The notes under the pieces were generated by a model. That model did not search any database, was not told the DNA's origin, and saw only the letters and a program-made list of their open reading frames with translations. Positions 1 to 8,501 of a DNA stretch of 64,000 bases are shown here, in pieces. Numbering within the stretch: position 1 is the first letter of the stretch; each line of letters opens with the position of its first letter. Made by a program: the position numbers and the translations under genes. The DNA is from Hyphomicrobium sp. 12-62-95 (lineage in GTDB: Bacteria > Pseudomonadota > Alphaproteobacteria > Rhizobiales > Hyphomicrobiaceae): the NCBI GenBank assembly GCA_002279935.1, contig NCCZ01000017.1, positions 1 through 64,000 of the forward strand, written 5' to 3'.

Positions 1-105
1 TGCGACGTGCGAAGCTTGCGCGATTTTCGTTGCTGGTGCCCGGGACCTCGCCGTAGATGCCAAAGCCTCAGCATCGGACCGAAGTCACCGATTCAGGAAA
101 GTATT

Positions 106-438
106 ATGGATTGGACTATTATCATGAAAACATTTGCCGCCTGCCTAATTCTATTGACGTTCACGTCCAACGAGGCCCTTGCCGATCAGCCGATCTCCCT
201 GATTTCGGGCATCGAGGAGACAAGCGAGGAGTTGGTCTATCGATATGCCAAGCGGCAGGGGTGGTGCGACCCGCCGGTGGTCCACAACACCCGGTCCGGG
301 ATCGTCATTCTGTGGACCTACGATGATCAGGGGAACTGCCGGCCTGTCGATCAGATCGGGCCCGGTCAGCACCAGAAGAAGGGAGCGGAGAGGGACCACG
401 AGGCGGCCCACGACACGGGACACCATGCGGCACCATGA
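106..438 (+). CDS. small exported protein, unknown function
   Basis: A 110-residue protein. I start it at 106 because AGGAAAG lies just upstream; an in-frame ATG at 124 would begin exactly at the signal peptide (MKTFAACLILLTF, with likely cleavage after NEALA). The mature part has two cysteines and a His/Glu-rich tail (DHEAAHDTGHH), which might bind metal. It overlaps the next gene by 14 bases, so the two are probably co-transcribed. The family is not recognised, and an upstream extension of the frame back to position 7 has no ribosome site. Confidence 0.6.
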   Translation: MDWTIIMKTFAACLILLTFTSNEALADQPISLISGIEETSEELVYRYAKRQGWCDPPVVHNTRSGIVILWTYDDQGNCRPVDQIGPGQHQKKGAERDHEAAHDTGHHAAP

Positions 439-862
439 TCCCCGCTCCCCCCGGCTTGTCCGCGTGCTTGGTCTTAGCCTGGCGGCCGCGCTGCTGCTGG
501 GGATATCGCAGATGCTGATCACGCCCACAGCGCCGGCGACCCTCAAGCCCACACACGTGCATGAGATCTCGGCTGAAGAGGCGTGTTCGCAAGCCCAGGC
601 TCTGACGAACGCCTATCGGATCTGCCGGTCCCGATTTGATCACCCGCCGCAGGAACTCGTCACCTGCGCTTTGACCATTGCCGGGATGGAGCCGCGCCAG
701 CCGCTGCCCGATTTGACCCCGCTCCGCATCACCTTCCGCGCGCTGCTTCACGACCATTTTCCCCCGGCGCACGCATCGTTGATTGCGGCCCTGCGGCTGT
801 CCCGGTTCACCGCCCTTTACTGCCGCCCCGATCGGCAAACAGCCGGCAACTTTAGCCGCTGA
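425..862 (+). CDS. small membrane-anchored or exported protein
   Basis: A 145-residue protein starting inside the end of the preceding gene. Residues 13-30 form one hydrophobic segment (LVRVLGLSLAAALLLGIS), a signal anchor or uncleaved signal peptide. The rest is soluble with four cysteines, consistent with a periplasmic domain with disulfides. No family recognised. Its 3' end overlaps the enhancer-like palindromes upstream of flgE, so that regulatory region has expanded into coding sequence or the gene is fast evolving. Confidence 0.5.
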   Translation: MRHHDPRSPRLVRVLGLSLAAALLLGISQMLITPTAPATLKPTHVHEISAEEACSQAQALTNAYRICRSRFDHPPQELVTCALTIAGMEPRQPLPDLTPLRITFRALLHDHFPPAHASLIAALRLSRFTALYCRPDRQTAGNFSR

Positions 863-880
863 CCCGGCAATTCTTGCCGG
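842..880. promoter_or_regulatory. candidate FlbD-type enhancer pair for flgE
   Basis: CCGGCAA-TTC-TTGCCGG at 864-880 is a perfect 7-3-7 dyad, and a second half-like copy GCCGGCAAC starts at 842. Both lie 60-100 bases upstream of the sigma-54 promoter. Caulobacter ftr elements bound by the activator FlbD have a similar core and position. That FlbD or a homologue binds here is inference. Confidence 0.55.
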
Positions 881-941
881 TTCTCGCCGCCAACCGTCCC
901 GATCGTGCCGCCAAACCTTAGCGATACTGGACGTCAAGGGA

Positions 942-956
942 TGGCACACCGCTTGC
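942..956 (+). promoter_or_regulatory. sigma-54 promoter of flgE
   Basis: TGGCACACCGCTTGC carries the invariant GG and GC of the -24/-12 class with correct spacing (consensus TGGCAC-N5-TTGC). Transcription would start near 968, about 27 bases before the flgE ATG. Middle and late flagellar genes of Caulobacter-type bacteria use this class of promoter. Confidence 0.8.
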
Positions 957-994
957 GACGTCCCCATCGACGCAACAACACAAAGGAAAGCACC

Positions 995-2704
995 ATGTCG
1001 CTTATCGGTTCACTCTTTTCGGGGGTTTCAGCGCTTGCGGCTCAGGCCCAGCAAATTGCCATGATCTCCAACAATATCGCGAATGCCAACACGACCGGCT
1101 TCAAGCGCAGCGAAGCGAGTTTTCGATCACTCGTCACCACGCAGAACGATCCCAGCCGCTATTCACCGGGAACGGTGGGCGTGACCCGCATCCAGCGCGT
1201 GACACAGAACGGCGGTCTCCAGCAGACGGCCATACCCACGCATGTGGCGCTGTCGGGCAATGGGTTCGTCATCGTCCAGCGATCGCCGAACGAACAAGGC
1301 CTGGGCGGCGAATTCCTCTACACGCGCAACGGATCGTTCAGCGAAGACCGGTTCGGATATCTGCAGAATGAAGCCGGATACTATCTCTACGGCTGGCCGC
1401 TCGATCAGAACGGCGAGCTTCCCGTCGCGTCTGGCGACGTGGGATCCACGGAAGCTGTCAATGCGTCCCTGCTCGACAGGCTTGCGCGCCAGACCACGAG
1501 TGCGACCATCGAAGCAAACCTTAATGCCAGCGAGGAGTTCACCTATAATCCGTTGCCCATCTTCAATACGTCTCCGGATTTCACACGCGGCTTGCGTGTC
1601 TATGATTCTCTGGGAGCGCCGCAGGACATGCGCCTGGAGTTCCGGAAGACCATTGGCCCGACAGCGTTTGCCCAATCAACGACGCCCGACATTGAGCCAA
1701 ACATGAACCTCTTGACGGATCCCGCCTTCACGGGGCTCTCGGACGGCGATTCGTTTACCCTGCAGGTGGGCGCCGCACCGGCGGAAACCATAACCATCGG
1801 ATCGGCCCCGGGGAATGTGTCGACACTGACCGCGCTCATCGCGACCATCAACGCCTACGGCGGCGGTGACGTTGTCAACGCTATGATCCTCAAAGGCCGG
1901 CTGGTGATTCAAGCGCAAGACCTCGGAGATTCGATGACGCTCACCGAAGTGACCGGGACGCCGCTGTTCGGTCCAGCCAGCTTAGGTTTGCCGAATCCGT
2001 CCGCGACAGCATCGGAAACATTTGCCCCGACCGATATGGCGACGGCCTATCCCGATCAGTCCGACTATCCCGAATTCAACCCATCGGACGACGCCAACAA
2101 TCTCGGCTGGTGGGAGGTGACCGTCCTATCGCCTACCGGAGAAAATCTGAGGACCGGGCTCATCAACTTCAATCAGAATGGTCTGATCAATGCGATCCCG
2201 GATGAGAATGGCCTCATCGACATCAACATCACCAACGCCGACTGGAACAACGGATCCGCTCCCCAGAACATTCATCTTTCCGTCGGCCAGATCACCCACT
2301 TCACCGGCTTATACAACGTCGTGTCTCTCGATCAGAACGGCGCGGAACTGGGTCTGCGCACTGGCATATCCATCGATCGGGACGGGTATGTCACGGCTCA
2401 GTTCTCAAACGGCTTGGCTGCAAAAATATACCGCCTTCCCGTCGTCGTCTTCAATAACGCCAACCGGCTTGTCGAGGAATCGGGCTCTGCTTATGCTGGC
2501 GTCGTGGAGGCCGGAGAGCCCAATCTGCGTCTCGCGGGCCAGGGCGGCGCGGGATATTTCGAATCCGCCACGCTTGAGCTTTCCAATGTGGAGCTCGCCG
2601 ACGAATTCGCGCGCATGATCGTGACCCAACGCTCCTACTCCGCCGCGACGAAGGTCATCAAAACGGCCGATGAAATGACGGAAGAGCTGTTGCGCATCCG
2701 ATAG
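995..2704 (+). CDS. flgE: flagellar hook protein FlgE
   Basis: A 569-residue hook subunit. The N-terminus has the rod/hook/filament signature (MSLIGSLFSGVSALAAQ, then SNNIANANTTGFKRSE at about 32-47). The C-terminus ends with the conserved helix (NVELADEFARMIVTQRSYSA, then KVIKTADEMTEELLRIR). The long middle fits the enlarged hook proteins of alphaproteobacteria. Subunits are exported by the flagellar type III system and polymerise into the hook. The ATG at 995 follows AAAGGAAAG; the open frame reaching 905 has no ribosome site and would contain the promoter. No other flagellar gene lies nearby, so this copy is isolated. Confidence 0.93.
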   Translation: MSLIGSLFSGVSALAAQAQQIAMISNNIANANTTGFKRSEASFRSLVTTQNDPSRYSPGTVGVTRIQRVTQNGGLQQTAIPTHVALSGNGFVIVQRSPNEQGLGGEFLYTRNGSFSEDRFGYLQNEAGYYLYGWPLDQNGELPVASGDVGSTEAVNASLLDRLARQTTSATIEANLNASEEFTYNPLPIFNTSPDFTRGLRVYDSLGAPQDMRLEFRKTIGPTAFAQSTTPDIEPNMNLLTDPAFTGLSDGDSFTLQVGAAPAETITIGSAPGNVSTLTALIATINAYGGGDVVNAMILKGRLVIQAQDLGDSMTLTEVTGTPLFGPASLGLPNPSATASETFAPTDMATAYPDQSDYPEFNPSDDANNLGWWEVTVLSPTGENLRTGLINFNQNGLINAIPDENGLIDINITNADWNNGSAPQNIHLSVGQITHFTGLYNVVSLDQNGAELGLRTGISIDRDGYVTAQFSNGLAAKIYRLPVVVFNNANRLVEESGSAYAGVVEAGEPNLRLAGQGGAGYFESATLELSNVELADEFARMIVTQRSYSAATKVIKTADEMTEELLRIR

Positions 2705-2832
2705 ATCCTGGCCAGAGCAGACCGCTGATGGATATATATCTTATTACGTTTGGAACATTCGAGAATGTCTATTGAAATTAATTAACGATTATTTAAATGC
2801 GCCTCTTTAGAATAAAAGAAGAGGTGTTGATA

Positions 2833-3069
2833 ATGAATGTCTTCTATTTCCGGCGACGGTCTGAAACTCTAGTCCGGTGCCATCGCGATCAGACTCTGAA
2901 AGCGGCGGCCTTTACAAGCGTCCTCCTTCTGTGGATGCTTGTTTCGGTCACCTTGGCGGTCTCGAGCATTGACCGTTTTGTCGTGGCGACCGAGATGAAC
3001 ACGAATGGCCTTGTCGAGTACCTGTGCCTGGGCGCTGACTGCGAAAACCTGACTGCGATGGACTGGTAG
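2833..3069 (+). CDS. small single-pass membrane protein
   Basis: A 78-residue protein starting after GAGGTG. It has one hydrophobic segment at about residues 26-45 (AAAFTSVLLLWMLVSVTLAV) and a short acidic C-terminal part with two cysteines. The upstream 100 bases are AT-rich and could hold its promoter. No family recognised. It converges on the left-facing gene ending at 3085. Confidence 0.45.
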   Translation: MNVFYFRRRSETLVRCHRDQTLKAAAFTSVLLLWMLVSVTLAVSSIDRFVVATEMNTNGLVEYLCLGADCENLTAMDW

Positions 3070-3084
3070 AGCGTGGAGCCGCCT

Positions 3085-3699
3085 TTACTGTAGTGTTTCA
3101 TACTTGACCTGCCGCGCGCCGATGATCGACGCCATGCGCGCGAATTCCCGGATCACCGCGTGGCCTCTTTCATCCCGGTCTTCGTGAGGCGATCTCAACT
3201 CAACGGTCAAGACCTGGTGCGCAAACGCGGTGAGTTGCACACAATCGTGATCGAAGACGACGATGGGCTGCAAAGCGACCAGGTAGGCATCGATATAGAC
3301 GAGCAAGTCCCATCGGCCGGCTGACAGCGCTTCGTGCCGCAGAGCGGAGGCGAGGCGCGCCGCATCTTGTTTTGACACCTTCTCTCCTTTGGCGGCTGCA
3401 AGGCACACCTCGGCAAGCGCCATGATGGACTGATCCAGCAATGGCTTGGGCGCCTTGGCCGGCTGGCCCTCCTCGACCTCCTTGCTGATCGATATAAACT
3501 CGAGCCGCAGTTTTATGAGTTGCTCGTAATTGCGCATGAGATCGTGCAGCTCTCGCAAGTTCACCAGCGCTTTTTGCGCTTCGTCGGAGGGATCGCCGTC
3601 GGCCAGAACTTTGGTCTCCAGAACCTGAATGATGTCCGAGACAGACTTCCAGACGGTCATGATTTGTGTATTGAGGGCTTCGTAGATCAGGTCGCTCAT
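3085..3699 (-). CDS. hypothetical soluble helical protein
   Basis: A 204-residue protein with a CTGGAG ribosome site nine bases before its ATG. There is no signal peptide or membrane segment. The sequence is mostly helical: an N-terminal amphipathic section (QVLETKVL, LVNLRELHDLMRNYEQLIKLRLE), a lysine-rich linker, then a more compact C-terminal half containing VVFDHDCVQL. I do not recognise the family. The AT-rich leader resembles those of other genes on this replicon. Confidence 0.55.
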   Translation of the reverse strand: MSDLIYEALNTQIMTVWKSVSDIIQVLETKVLADGDPSDEAQKALVNLRELHDLMRNYEQLIKLRLEFISISKEVEEGQPAKAPKPLLDQSIMALAEVCLAAAKGEKVSKQDAARLASALRHEALSAGRWDLLVYIDAYLVALQPIVVFDHDCVQLTAFAHQVLTVELRSPHEDRDERGHAVIREFARMASIIGARQVKYETLQ

Positions 3700-4301
3700 T
3701 ATTTTTAATCTCCAGAAAATAAAAATTAAATCATTATGACTCTAATAATATAAGCTTACAAGATGATTTGCATTCTAATATATCATATGATATTATAACA
3801 ATAGATTGTCTGCTCCCCAACAAAGTAGCGCTCGCAGGCGGTCTTCCTGGGTTGGCCTTGGCGATTCTCTCTCTGTTTCTGCCTCGGCCAACCCATTTTC
3901 CTTGCTGGAGCCTGTGATCCCAACCGCTCAAGGATGGTCTCGTGTCGGGCGTGGACACCAAGGGGTGCGGAAGTCACCGTCGTTGCGCATCGAAAATCAG
4001 GGTGAGATCCCAGCGTGGCGATGTCCCGAACTGTGTTGAATCTCGAACCAGGGGCGCTGTTCGTCCGTCACGGTATTGAGGTTGACGACTGATAACAAGT
4101 CGCATGGCCGCTGTCGCCCGCTGTCCACGATGTTCGCTGGTCGTCCAAGCATGGCAGCTAACGGAGGCGTCGGAGGACATGCGGCGCCGCGAAGAACCAT
4201 CGGTCATTATCTTAAGCGGACGGACGCTAACGCGATTTAATGCTTCCCCCCTTCGGCTTTAGCGTAAGCCAATGATGACCAAAAAATGCAGAGTCGGGGC
4301 T
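3700..4301. other. gene-free stretch with an inverted repeat
   Basis: No convincing gene. The first 100 bases are very AT-rich, probably the promoter of the left-facing gene at 3085-3699. A perfect 10-bp inverted repeat, TGGGTTGGCC at 3848 and GGCCAACCCA at 3886, encloses 28 bases. The remainder has short overlapping frames in several phases without a clear coding signal and may be decayed sequence. Confidence 0.4.
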
Positions 4302-4901
4302 TCACAGCATTCGCCATGCATCAATGACGAATTGAATGCCGAGGGCGATCTGAAGAACGGCGAAGATCGCACCTATCAGATCGAAGGGCGTGTGGCCGAT
4401 TCTGGCGACGGTGGCCTTGGCGTACCGCAGAGCCAGCCAGTTGAGCGCCAGAATAATCGCGCCGAGGCCCAGGATGATCATCTTGCTGACAAGATCCGGA
4501 GTGGCGGCCGTGAAGATGATCGGCAGCGCGATCGCGATCGGTGGGAACAACCCCGGAAAGACGACCTGTGCCGCCGGCATTTCGGAAATGTCTGTCCCTG
4601 GCCGATTGGCAGGCCCTGCCCGCAAAATCGAATGAAGCGACAGGACGATCAAGATAACCCCGGCAGCGCCTACGAGGGCTGGAAGCTTGATCCCCCAAGT
4701 TCCGATCAGCTCGTTTCCAAGAAAGACTGCCAATGTAAATGCGATGGCCAGGAGCTTCAACGAGCGATCTGCAAGAGCCCGCACCGCCGGGTCATCGTCG
4801 CTCTCGCCTAATCTAGCGAAGACAGCCACCGCGTGGATTGGACCCATGGACATGAACAGAAGACTGAACAGCGTATCCCAGGGCACATAACTCTCACTCA
4901 T
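4302..4901 (-). CDS. MarC-like integral membrane protein
   Basis: A 199-residue protein with about six hydrophobic segments and short loops, the size and layout of the MarC/UPF0056 family. Landmarks are MSMGPIHAVAVFARL near the N-terminus and VVFPGLFPPIAIALPII mid-protein, resembling the MarC proline-rich helices. GGAG lies ten bases before the ATG. MarC proteins have no established substrate despite their old link to multiple antibiotic resistance. It lies 79 bases downstream of the GntP-family permease and could be the last gene of that operon. The assignment is by topology and is tentative. Confidence 0.5.
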   Translation of the reverse strand: MSESYVPWDTLFSLLFMSMGPIHAVAVFARLGESDDDPAVRALADRSLKLLAIAFTLAVFLGNELIGTWGIKLPALVGAAGVILIVLSLHSILRAGPANRPGTDISEMPAAQVVFPGLFPPIAIALPIIFTAATPDLVSKMIILGLGAIILALNWLALRYAKATVARIGHTPFDLIGAIFAVLQIALGIQFVIDAWRML

Positions 4902-4980
4902 CTGCGCTCCAACGGTGCATTGCGTGCCACTCTCCGACTATTCGCCGACGCTTTGGGTCGCCATAGGCAGCTCTCTGCTG

Positions 4981-6414
4981 CTAGAAGGATCCCACTAGGC
5001 TGCCCAGCGTGACGACAGTGATCAGCGCCACGATTGGTATGGCACAGGCGACGATAAATATATCCCAGTATGCCTCGCGGTGTGTGAGCTTGCACACGGC
5101 AAGCAAGGTGATGACCGCGCCGTTGTGCGGCAATGCATCGAGCCCACCCGTTGCAATGGCCGTTATGCGATGCAGAAGATCTGGGGCAATACCGGCCTCC
5201 CGTCCCATTTCAAGATAGGTTGGGCCAAGGGTTTCAAGCGCAATGCTCATGCCGCCCGATGCCGAACCGGTGATTCCCGCCAGGATGTTCACCGCGACAG
5301 CGAGCGAGATCAGCGGATTTGCCGGGGAGAGGCCCAGCACGGCATCGCGGATGAGATCAAAGGCGGGAAGAGAGGCGATCACCGCGCCGAAGCCGACGAG
5401 AGAAGCGGTGTTGAAGGCCGGGCTCGTTGCTGCATTGGCGCCATCGTCGAACGTTTCTTTCACGCTTTTCAGGCGTTCACGGTTGAGGACGGCCATCGCC
5501 GCAATCGAGAGAAGAAGCGCAAGAATGATCGACCAGACGCCAAGCACGGAACCGAAAGTTATTGCTCCGAACTTCGCATCGGCGAGATAACCCGTATCGA
5601 GGGCCGGCAGAAGATACGCCGAGAAGAGGTAGTTGAGGCCGATCACAAGAACGATCGGCAGGATCGCAAGTCCAAAGGTCGGCAGATTCTCCTGTTCGTT
5701 GTTCGAAAGGCTGGTCAAATCGAAGCCCTCTCCCTGCGCCAGCTCCCGGATCTCTTTCGGAGACCTTGGTACCCCGCCACTGCCGCCTTGCGCGCCGCTC
5801 CAAGACGCAGCGCGGCGAAGTAACCACGCTAACCCTCCGCCCAGCATGATCGCGCCAGCGATGATCCCGATGCCGGGTGCAGCGAATGCTGTGGTGCCGA
5901 AGTACGGCATGGGAATTGCGTTCTGGATCGCCGGAGTGCCGGGCAGCGCCGTCATCGTGAAAGTGAACGCGCCGAGAGCGATCGTCGCTGGAATGAGCGG
6001 ACTAGGAAGCTTCGCACGCTCGAACATAGCAGCGGCGATGGGATAGACGGCAAACGCCACCACGAACAGCGACACACCGCCGTAGGTGAGCATGGCGCAC
6101 GCAAGCACGATGGCAGGGATCGTGTTGGTAACGCCGAGCCTTTCGGCAATGGTTTCTGCCAAGGCGCGTGCCGAGCCTGTGTCGTTCATGAGCTTGCCGA
6201 AGAGGGCGCCGAGCAGAAACAGCGGGAAATATTGCACGACGAAACCGCCCATCGCCGGCATGAAAACCTGGGTGTAGGACGCCAGAAGCGGGGCGCCGCT
6301 CAAGACGACCGCGACAACGGCCATTGCAGGCGCCAAGAGCAGCACGCTCATGCCGCGATAAGACAGATAGATGAGAAGACCAAGAGCAATGAGGATCCCA
6401 ATTATGCCCATCAT
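4981..6414 (-). CDS. GntP-family permease
   Basis: A 477-residue polytopic protein with about twelve membrane segments. Typical GntP features are the N-terminal GLLIYLSYRGMSVLLLAP, the GALFGKLMNDTGSARALAE loop, PGTPAIQNAIPMPYFGTT, and near the end GITGSASGGMSIALETLG and DALPHNGAVITLLAVC. GntP transporters are proton symporters for gluconate and other short hydroxy acids. The gene follows a patatin-like gene by 18 bases. In alphaproteobacteria GntP permeases often accompany hydroxybutyrate genes, so 3-hydroxybutyrate is a reasonable substrate guess, but no dehydrogenase is adjacent. An ATG three bases downstream is an alternative start. Confidence 0.8.
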   Translation of the reverse strand: MMGIIGILIALGLLIYLSYRGMSVLLLAPAMAVVAVVLSGAPLLASYTQVFMPAMGGFVVQYFPLFLLGALFGKLMNDTGSARALAETIAERLGVTNTIPAIVLACAMLTYGGVSLFVVAFAVYPIAAAMFERAKLPSPLIPATIALGAFTFTMTALPGTPAIQNAIPMPYFGTTAFAAPGIGIIAGAIMLGGGLAWLLRRAASWSGAQGGSGGVPRSPKEIRELAQGEGFDLTSLSNNEQENLPTFGLAILPIVLVIGLNYLFSAYLLPALDTGYLADAKFGAITFGSVLGVWSIILALLLSIAAMAVLNRERLKSVKETFDDGANAATSPAFNTASLVGFGAVIASLPAFDLIRDAVLGLSPANPLISLAVAVNILAGITGSASGGMSIALETLGPTYLEMGREAGIAPDLLHRITAIATGGLDALPHNGAVITLLAVCKLTHREAYWDIFIVACAIPIVALITVVTLGSLVGSF

Positions 6415-6432
6415 CTCAGAGATGCATCCTGT

Positions 6433-7503
6433 TCAGTGAGGTTGTTCGAGGCTGGCCCATTCAAGCGTCGATCGGTTGCCAAGGGCGCTCCAGTTCTTCT
6501 CAAGCCATGTATCCGCAGCACTCATTCCTTTGCGGTGCAGCTGCTCAAGGTAATCCCATCTGGGGTCAAGCTTTGAGCCGGTGCCAAGCTGGAAGACGTC
6601 GGCCTCTGCGGCAAGCAAATGGAGCCGGAGGTGGCGCACCTGATCAAAAAAGGGCGTTCTGAACTTGTGTTCCGGCGGTTCTTCATCGAGCGCCTGCTTG
6701 AGAAGCGCCAATCCACGAACCTCCTTGAGCAGACTTGAATTGAAGGTGATCTCGTTAAGCCGACTGGCGATCCCTGCGACGTCGCGCGGTGGATCTGCGC
6801 GAAACGAGGGGTTGAGCTGGATGATCAGGAGATCAGATGGAGCGCTTTCTGTAATGAGTGGTCCGAGCGACGGATTGCCGAGATAGCCGCCATCCCAATA
6901 TGCCTCGCCATCTATGTCGACTGCCTGAAAAAGCTGCGGTAGACACGCCGATGCCATAATCGTTTGTGCGCTGAGTTCGGGATTTCGGAAGATCCGCAGC
7001 GCGCCGGTTCGGACGCTGGTCGCCGAGACGAAAAGGCGAAAGCGGTCGGTTGTTCTCAGCCGTTCGAAGTCGACGGAACGTTCCAGAAGATCGTTCAGTG
7101 GGTTCAGGTTGAGCGGGTTCCATTGGTAGGGCGAGAAGCTGCGGACCATGGCTTCCGCCATGGCGGACAACATCGTGTGGCTTCCCCATGGCGCGAACGT
7201 TTGGAAAAAGGACAGTCCGGGCATGAAGAAATCGATTAACCCATCGGGAATGCCCGGATGACGGTGGGCTGCTTGACTGACCTCCTTCCAGAACGAGCGC
7301 ATGGCCTTCTGGGCACCGGCGCGACCATCCGTCAACAGGCCGTGAGCGAACACAACCGCATTCATAGCACCCGCGCTTGCGCCGCTGATGGCCAAGTATT
7401 GCAACCTGCGTTCGTCCAGCAAACGGTCAAGAACACCCCACGTGAAGGCACCGTGGGCCCCACCACCTTGAAGTGCGAGGTCAATCTGGATGACGTCCGG
7501 CAT
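6433..7503 (-). CDS. patatin-like phospholipase or esterase
   Basis: A 356-residue cytoplasmic patatin-fold hydrolase. The oxyanion motif GGGAHG is at 13-18, the nucleophile elbow GASAG at 41-45 (Ser43), and the catalytic Asp in DGG at 204-206, so the Ser-Asp dyad is complete. There is no signal peptide. It is the first gene of a probable operon with the GntP permease. Patatin homologues of this size occur beside polyhydroxybutyrate and 3-hydroxybutyrate genes in many alphaproteobacteria, where a lipase or depolymerase role is suspected. The ribosome site is weak. Confidence 0.8.
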   Translation of the reverse strand: MPDVIQIDLALQGGGAHGAFTWGVLDRLLDERRLQYLAISGASAGAMNAVVFAHGLLTDGRAGAQKAMRSFWKEVSQAAHRHPGIPDGLIDFFMPGLSFFQTFAPWGSHTMLSAMAEAMVRSFSPYQWNPLNLNPLNDLLERSVDFERLRTTDRFRLFVSATSVRTGALRIFRNPELSAQTIMASACLPQLFQAVDIDGEAYWDGGYLGNPSLGPLITESAPSDLLIIQLNPSFRADPPRDVAGIASRLNEITFNSSLLKEVRGLALLKQALDEEPPEHKFRTPFFDQVRHLRLHLLAAEADVFQLGTGSKLDPRWDYLEQLHRKGMSAADTWLEKNWSALGNRSTLEWASLEQPH

Positions 7504-7613
7504 GTTCGTCCGTTGCGATTAGAACTTTCCGATGGCTCTGGAGGTTCGCTCAGCGGGGGGTCTGTCTAGCAAAGATACATGACGGTCATGGGACGGTGCG
7601 GCAATGGGCATAA

Positions 7614-7628
7614 TGCCCAATTTGGGCA
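7614..7628. promoter_or_regulatory. TTGCCC-class dyad, site 1
   Basis: TGCCCAA-T-TTGGGCA is a perfect 7-1-7 dyad between the divergent patatin gene and the small exported gene at 7694, ending 65 bases before that start. Just to its left TGGGCA-TAA-TGCCCA (7605-7619) makes an overlapping second dyad. Similar elements precede 15531 and 16109. Confidence 0.5.
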
Positions 7629-7693
7629 ACAAGCCTGTTGATCGATTATAGGCGAAAAGCTAGCGCTGTAGTGGAACATGCGAGGTGTAATCG

Positions 7694-8041
7694 ATGAAAC
7701 GGCTCTTTCTACTTCTTGCTCTTTTCTTGTTGAGCTTGAACTCCGGCTTTGCTGCCGATGGTGAAGCCGATGACGACCAAGCCTTTGACGACGCAGTCAG
7801 GCAATTTGGTTATGCCGGTGGAGCAGCTTGGCATTGCTCAGCTGAGAAGGACCGCACTGCTGTGGAGCGTCAAGCCCTGCAGGCTTACACTGGTCTGACG
7901 CGGCTCTTCGGGACAGATCAGGCCTTCTTTTTTGCTTCATCTTTCGGCGCCGGAACGATGGACAAAATCAAGAACGAAGACTGCGCAAAGTTCATTGAGG
8001 CATTCAATAGCGAAATGGCCAAAGCGCAGAAGGCACAATGA
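7694..8041 (+). CDS. small exported protein
   Basis: A 115-residue protein with a clear signal peptide (MKRLFLLLALFLLSLNSGFA, cut before ADGEA). AGGTG precedes the ATG. The mature domain is acidic at its start (DGEADDDQAFDD), contains two cysteines that could form a disulfide, and ends in a basic helix. A dyad 66 bases upstream may control it. It is followed by another exported protein after four bases, suggesting one transcript. No family recognised. Confidence 0.65.
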   Translation: MKRLFLLLALFLLSLNSGFAADGEADDDQAFDDAVRQFGYAGGAAWHCSAEKDRTAVERQALQAYTGLTRLFGTDQAFFFASSFGAGTMDKIKNEDCAKFIEAFNSEMAKAQKAQ

Positions 8042-8045
8042 TCCA

Positions 8046-8501
8046 ATGAGAATAGTCTTTGCTGCTTTTGCCCTTCTGTTGACGACTTGGACGACGGCCG
8101 TTCCCTTCGTTGCTGAAGCCGAGGCGCGATCCAGATCGGTCCGCGGGGAAGTTCGCGAGGGGATGCGTGAAGTCGCGCGCGAGCGGCAGGAGATGCGGCG
8201 GAATATCTTGCAGTCAAACTCGCGAGCCGAAGCAGAACGGCACTTTCGAAGGGGGGCTCGCGAGGTCGCTAGAGAGCGGCACGAAGCCCGCCGCGAAATC
8301 AGGCGGGAAATCCGCCGCGAGGCGAGACGGCGCTACTATGGCCGGGTCGTCGCTGGGGTTGTTCTTGGAACGGTCATCACTGTGGCCGCTGTCAATGTCG
8401 CGCCACGGCCCCCTGCTCCAGACCTTTGCTGGAACTGGTCCGGATCAACCCGCAACAGCGGCTACTGGTATTACTGCACTGAAGATTACTACTATGATTG
8501 A
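8046..8501 (+). CDS. Arg/Glu-rich exported protein
   Basis: A 151-residue protein with a signal peptide ending near EAEARS. The middle repeats REVARER and RREIRREIRREARRR, a highly charged single helix like those of RcnB-type periplasmic proteins. A glycine/valine-rich hydrophobic segment (VVAGVVLGTVITVAAVNV) follows, then an aromatic tail with two cysteines (WYYCTEDYYYD). The gene at 16109 has the same order of parts. Its stop overlaps the proposed start of the next gene. Function unknown; an envelope location is inferred. Confidence 0.6.
   Translation: MRIVFAAFALLLTTWTTAVPFVAEAEARSRSVRGEVREGMREVARERQEMRRNILQSNSRAEAERHFRRGAREVARERHEARREIRREIRREARRRYYGRVVAGVVLGTVITVAAVNVAPRPPAPDLCWNWSGSTRNSGYWYYCTEDYYYD

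Noticed and set aside
7..105. N-terminal extension of the first gene
   Set aside because: No ribosome site, and the signal peptide would no longer be N-terminal.
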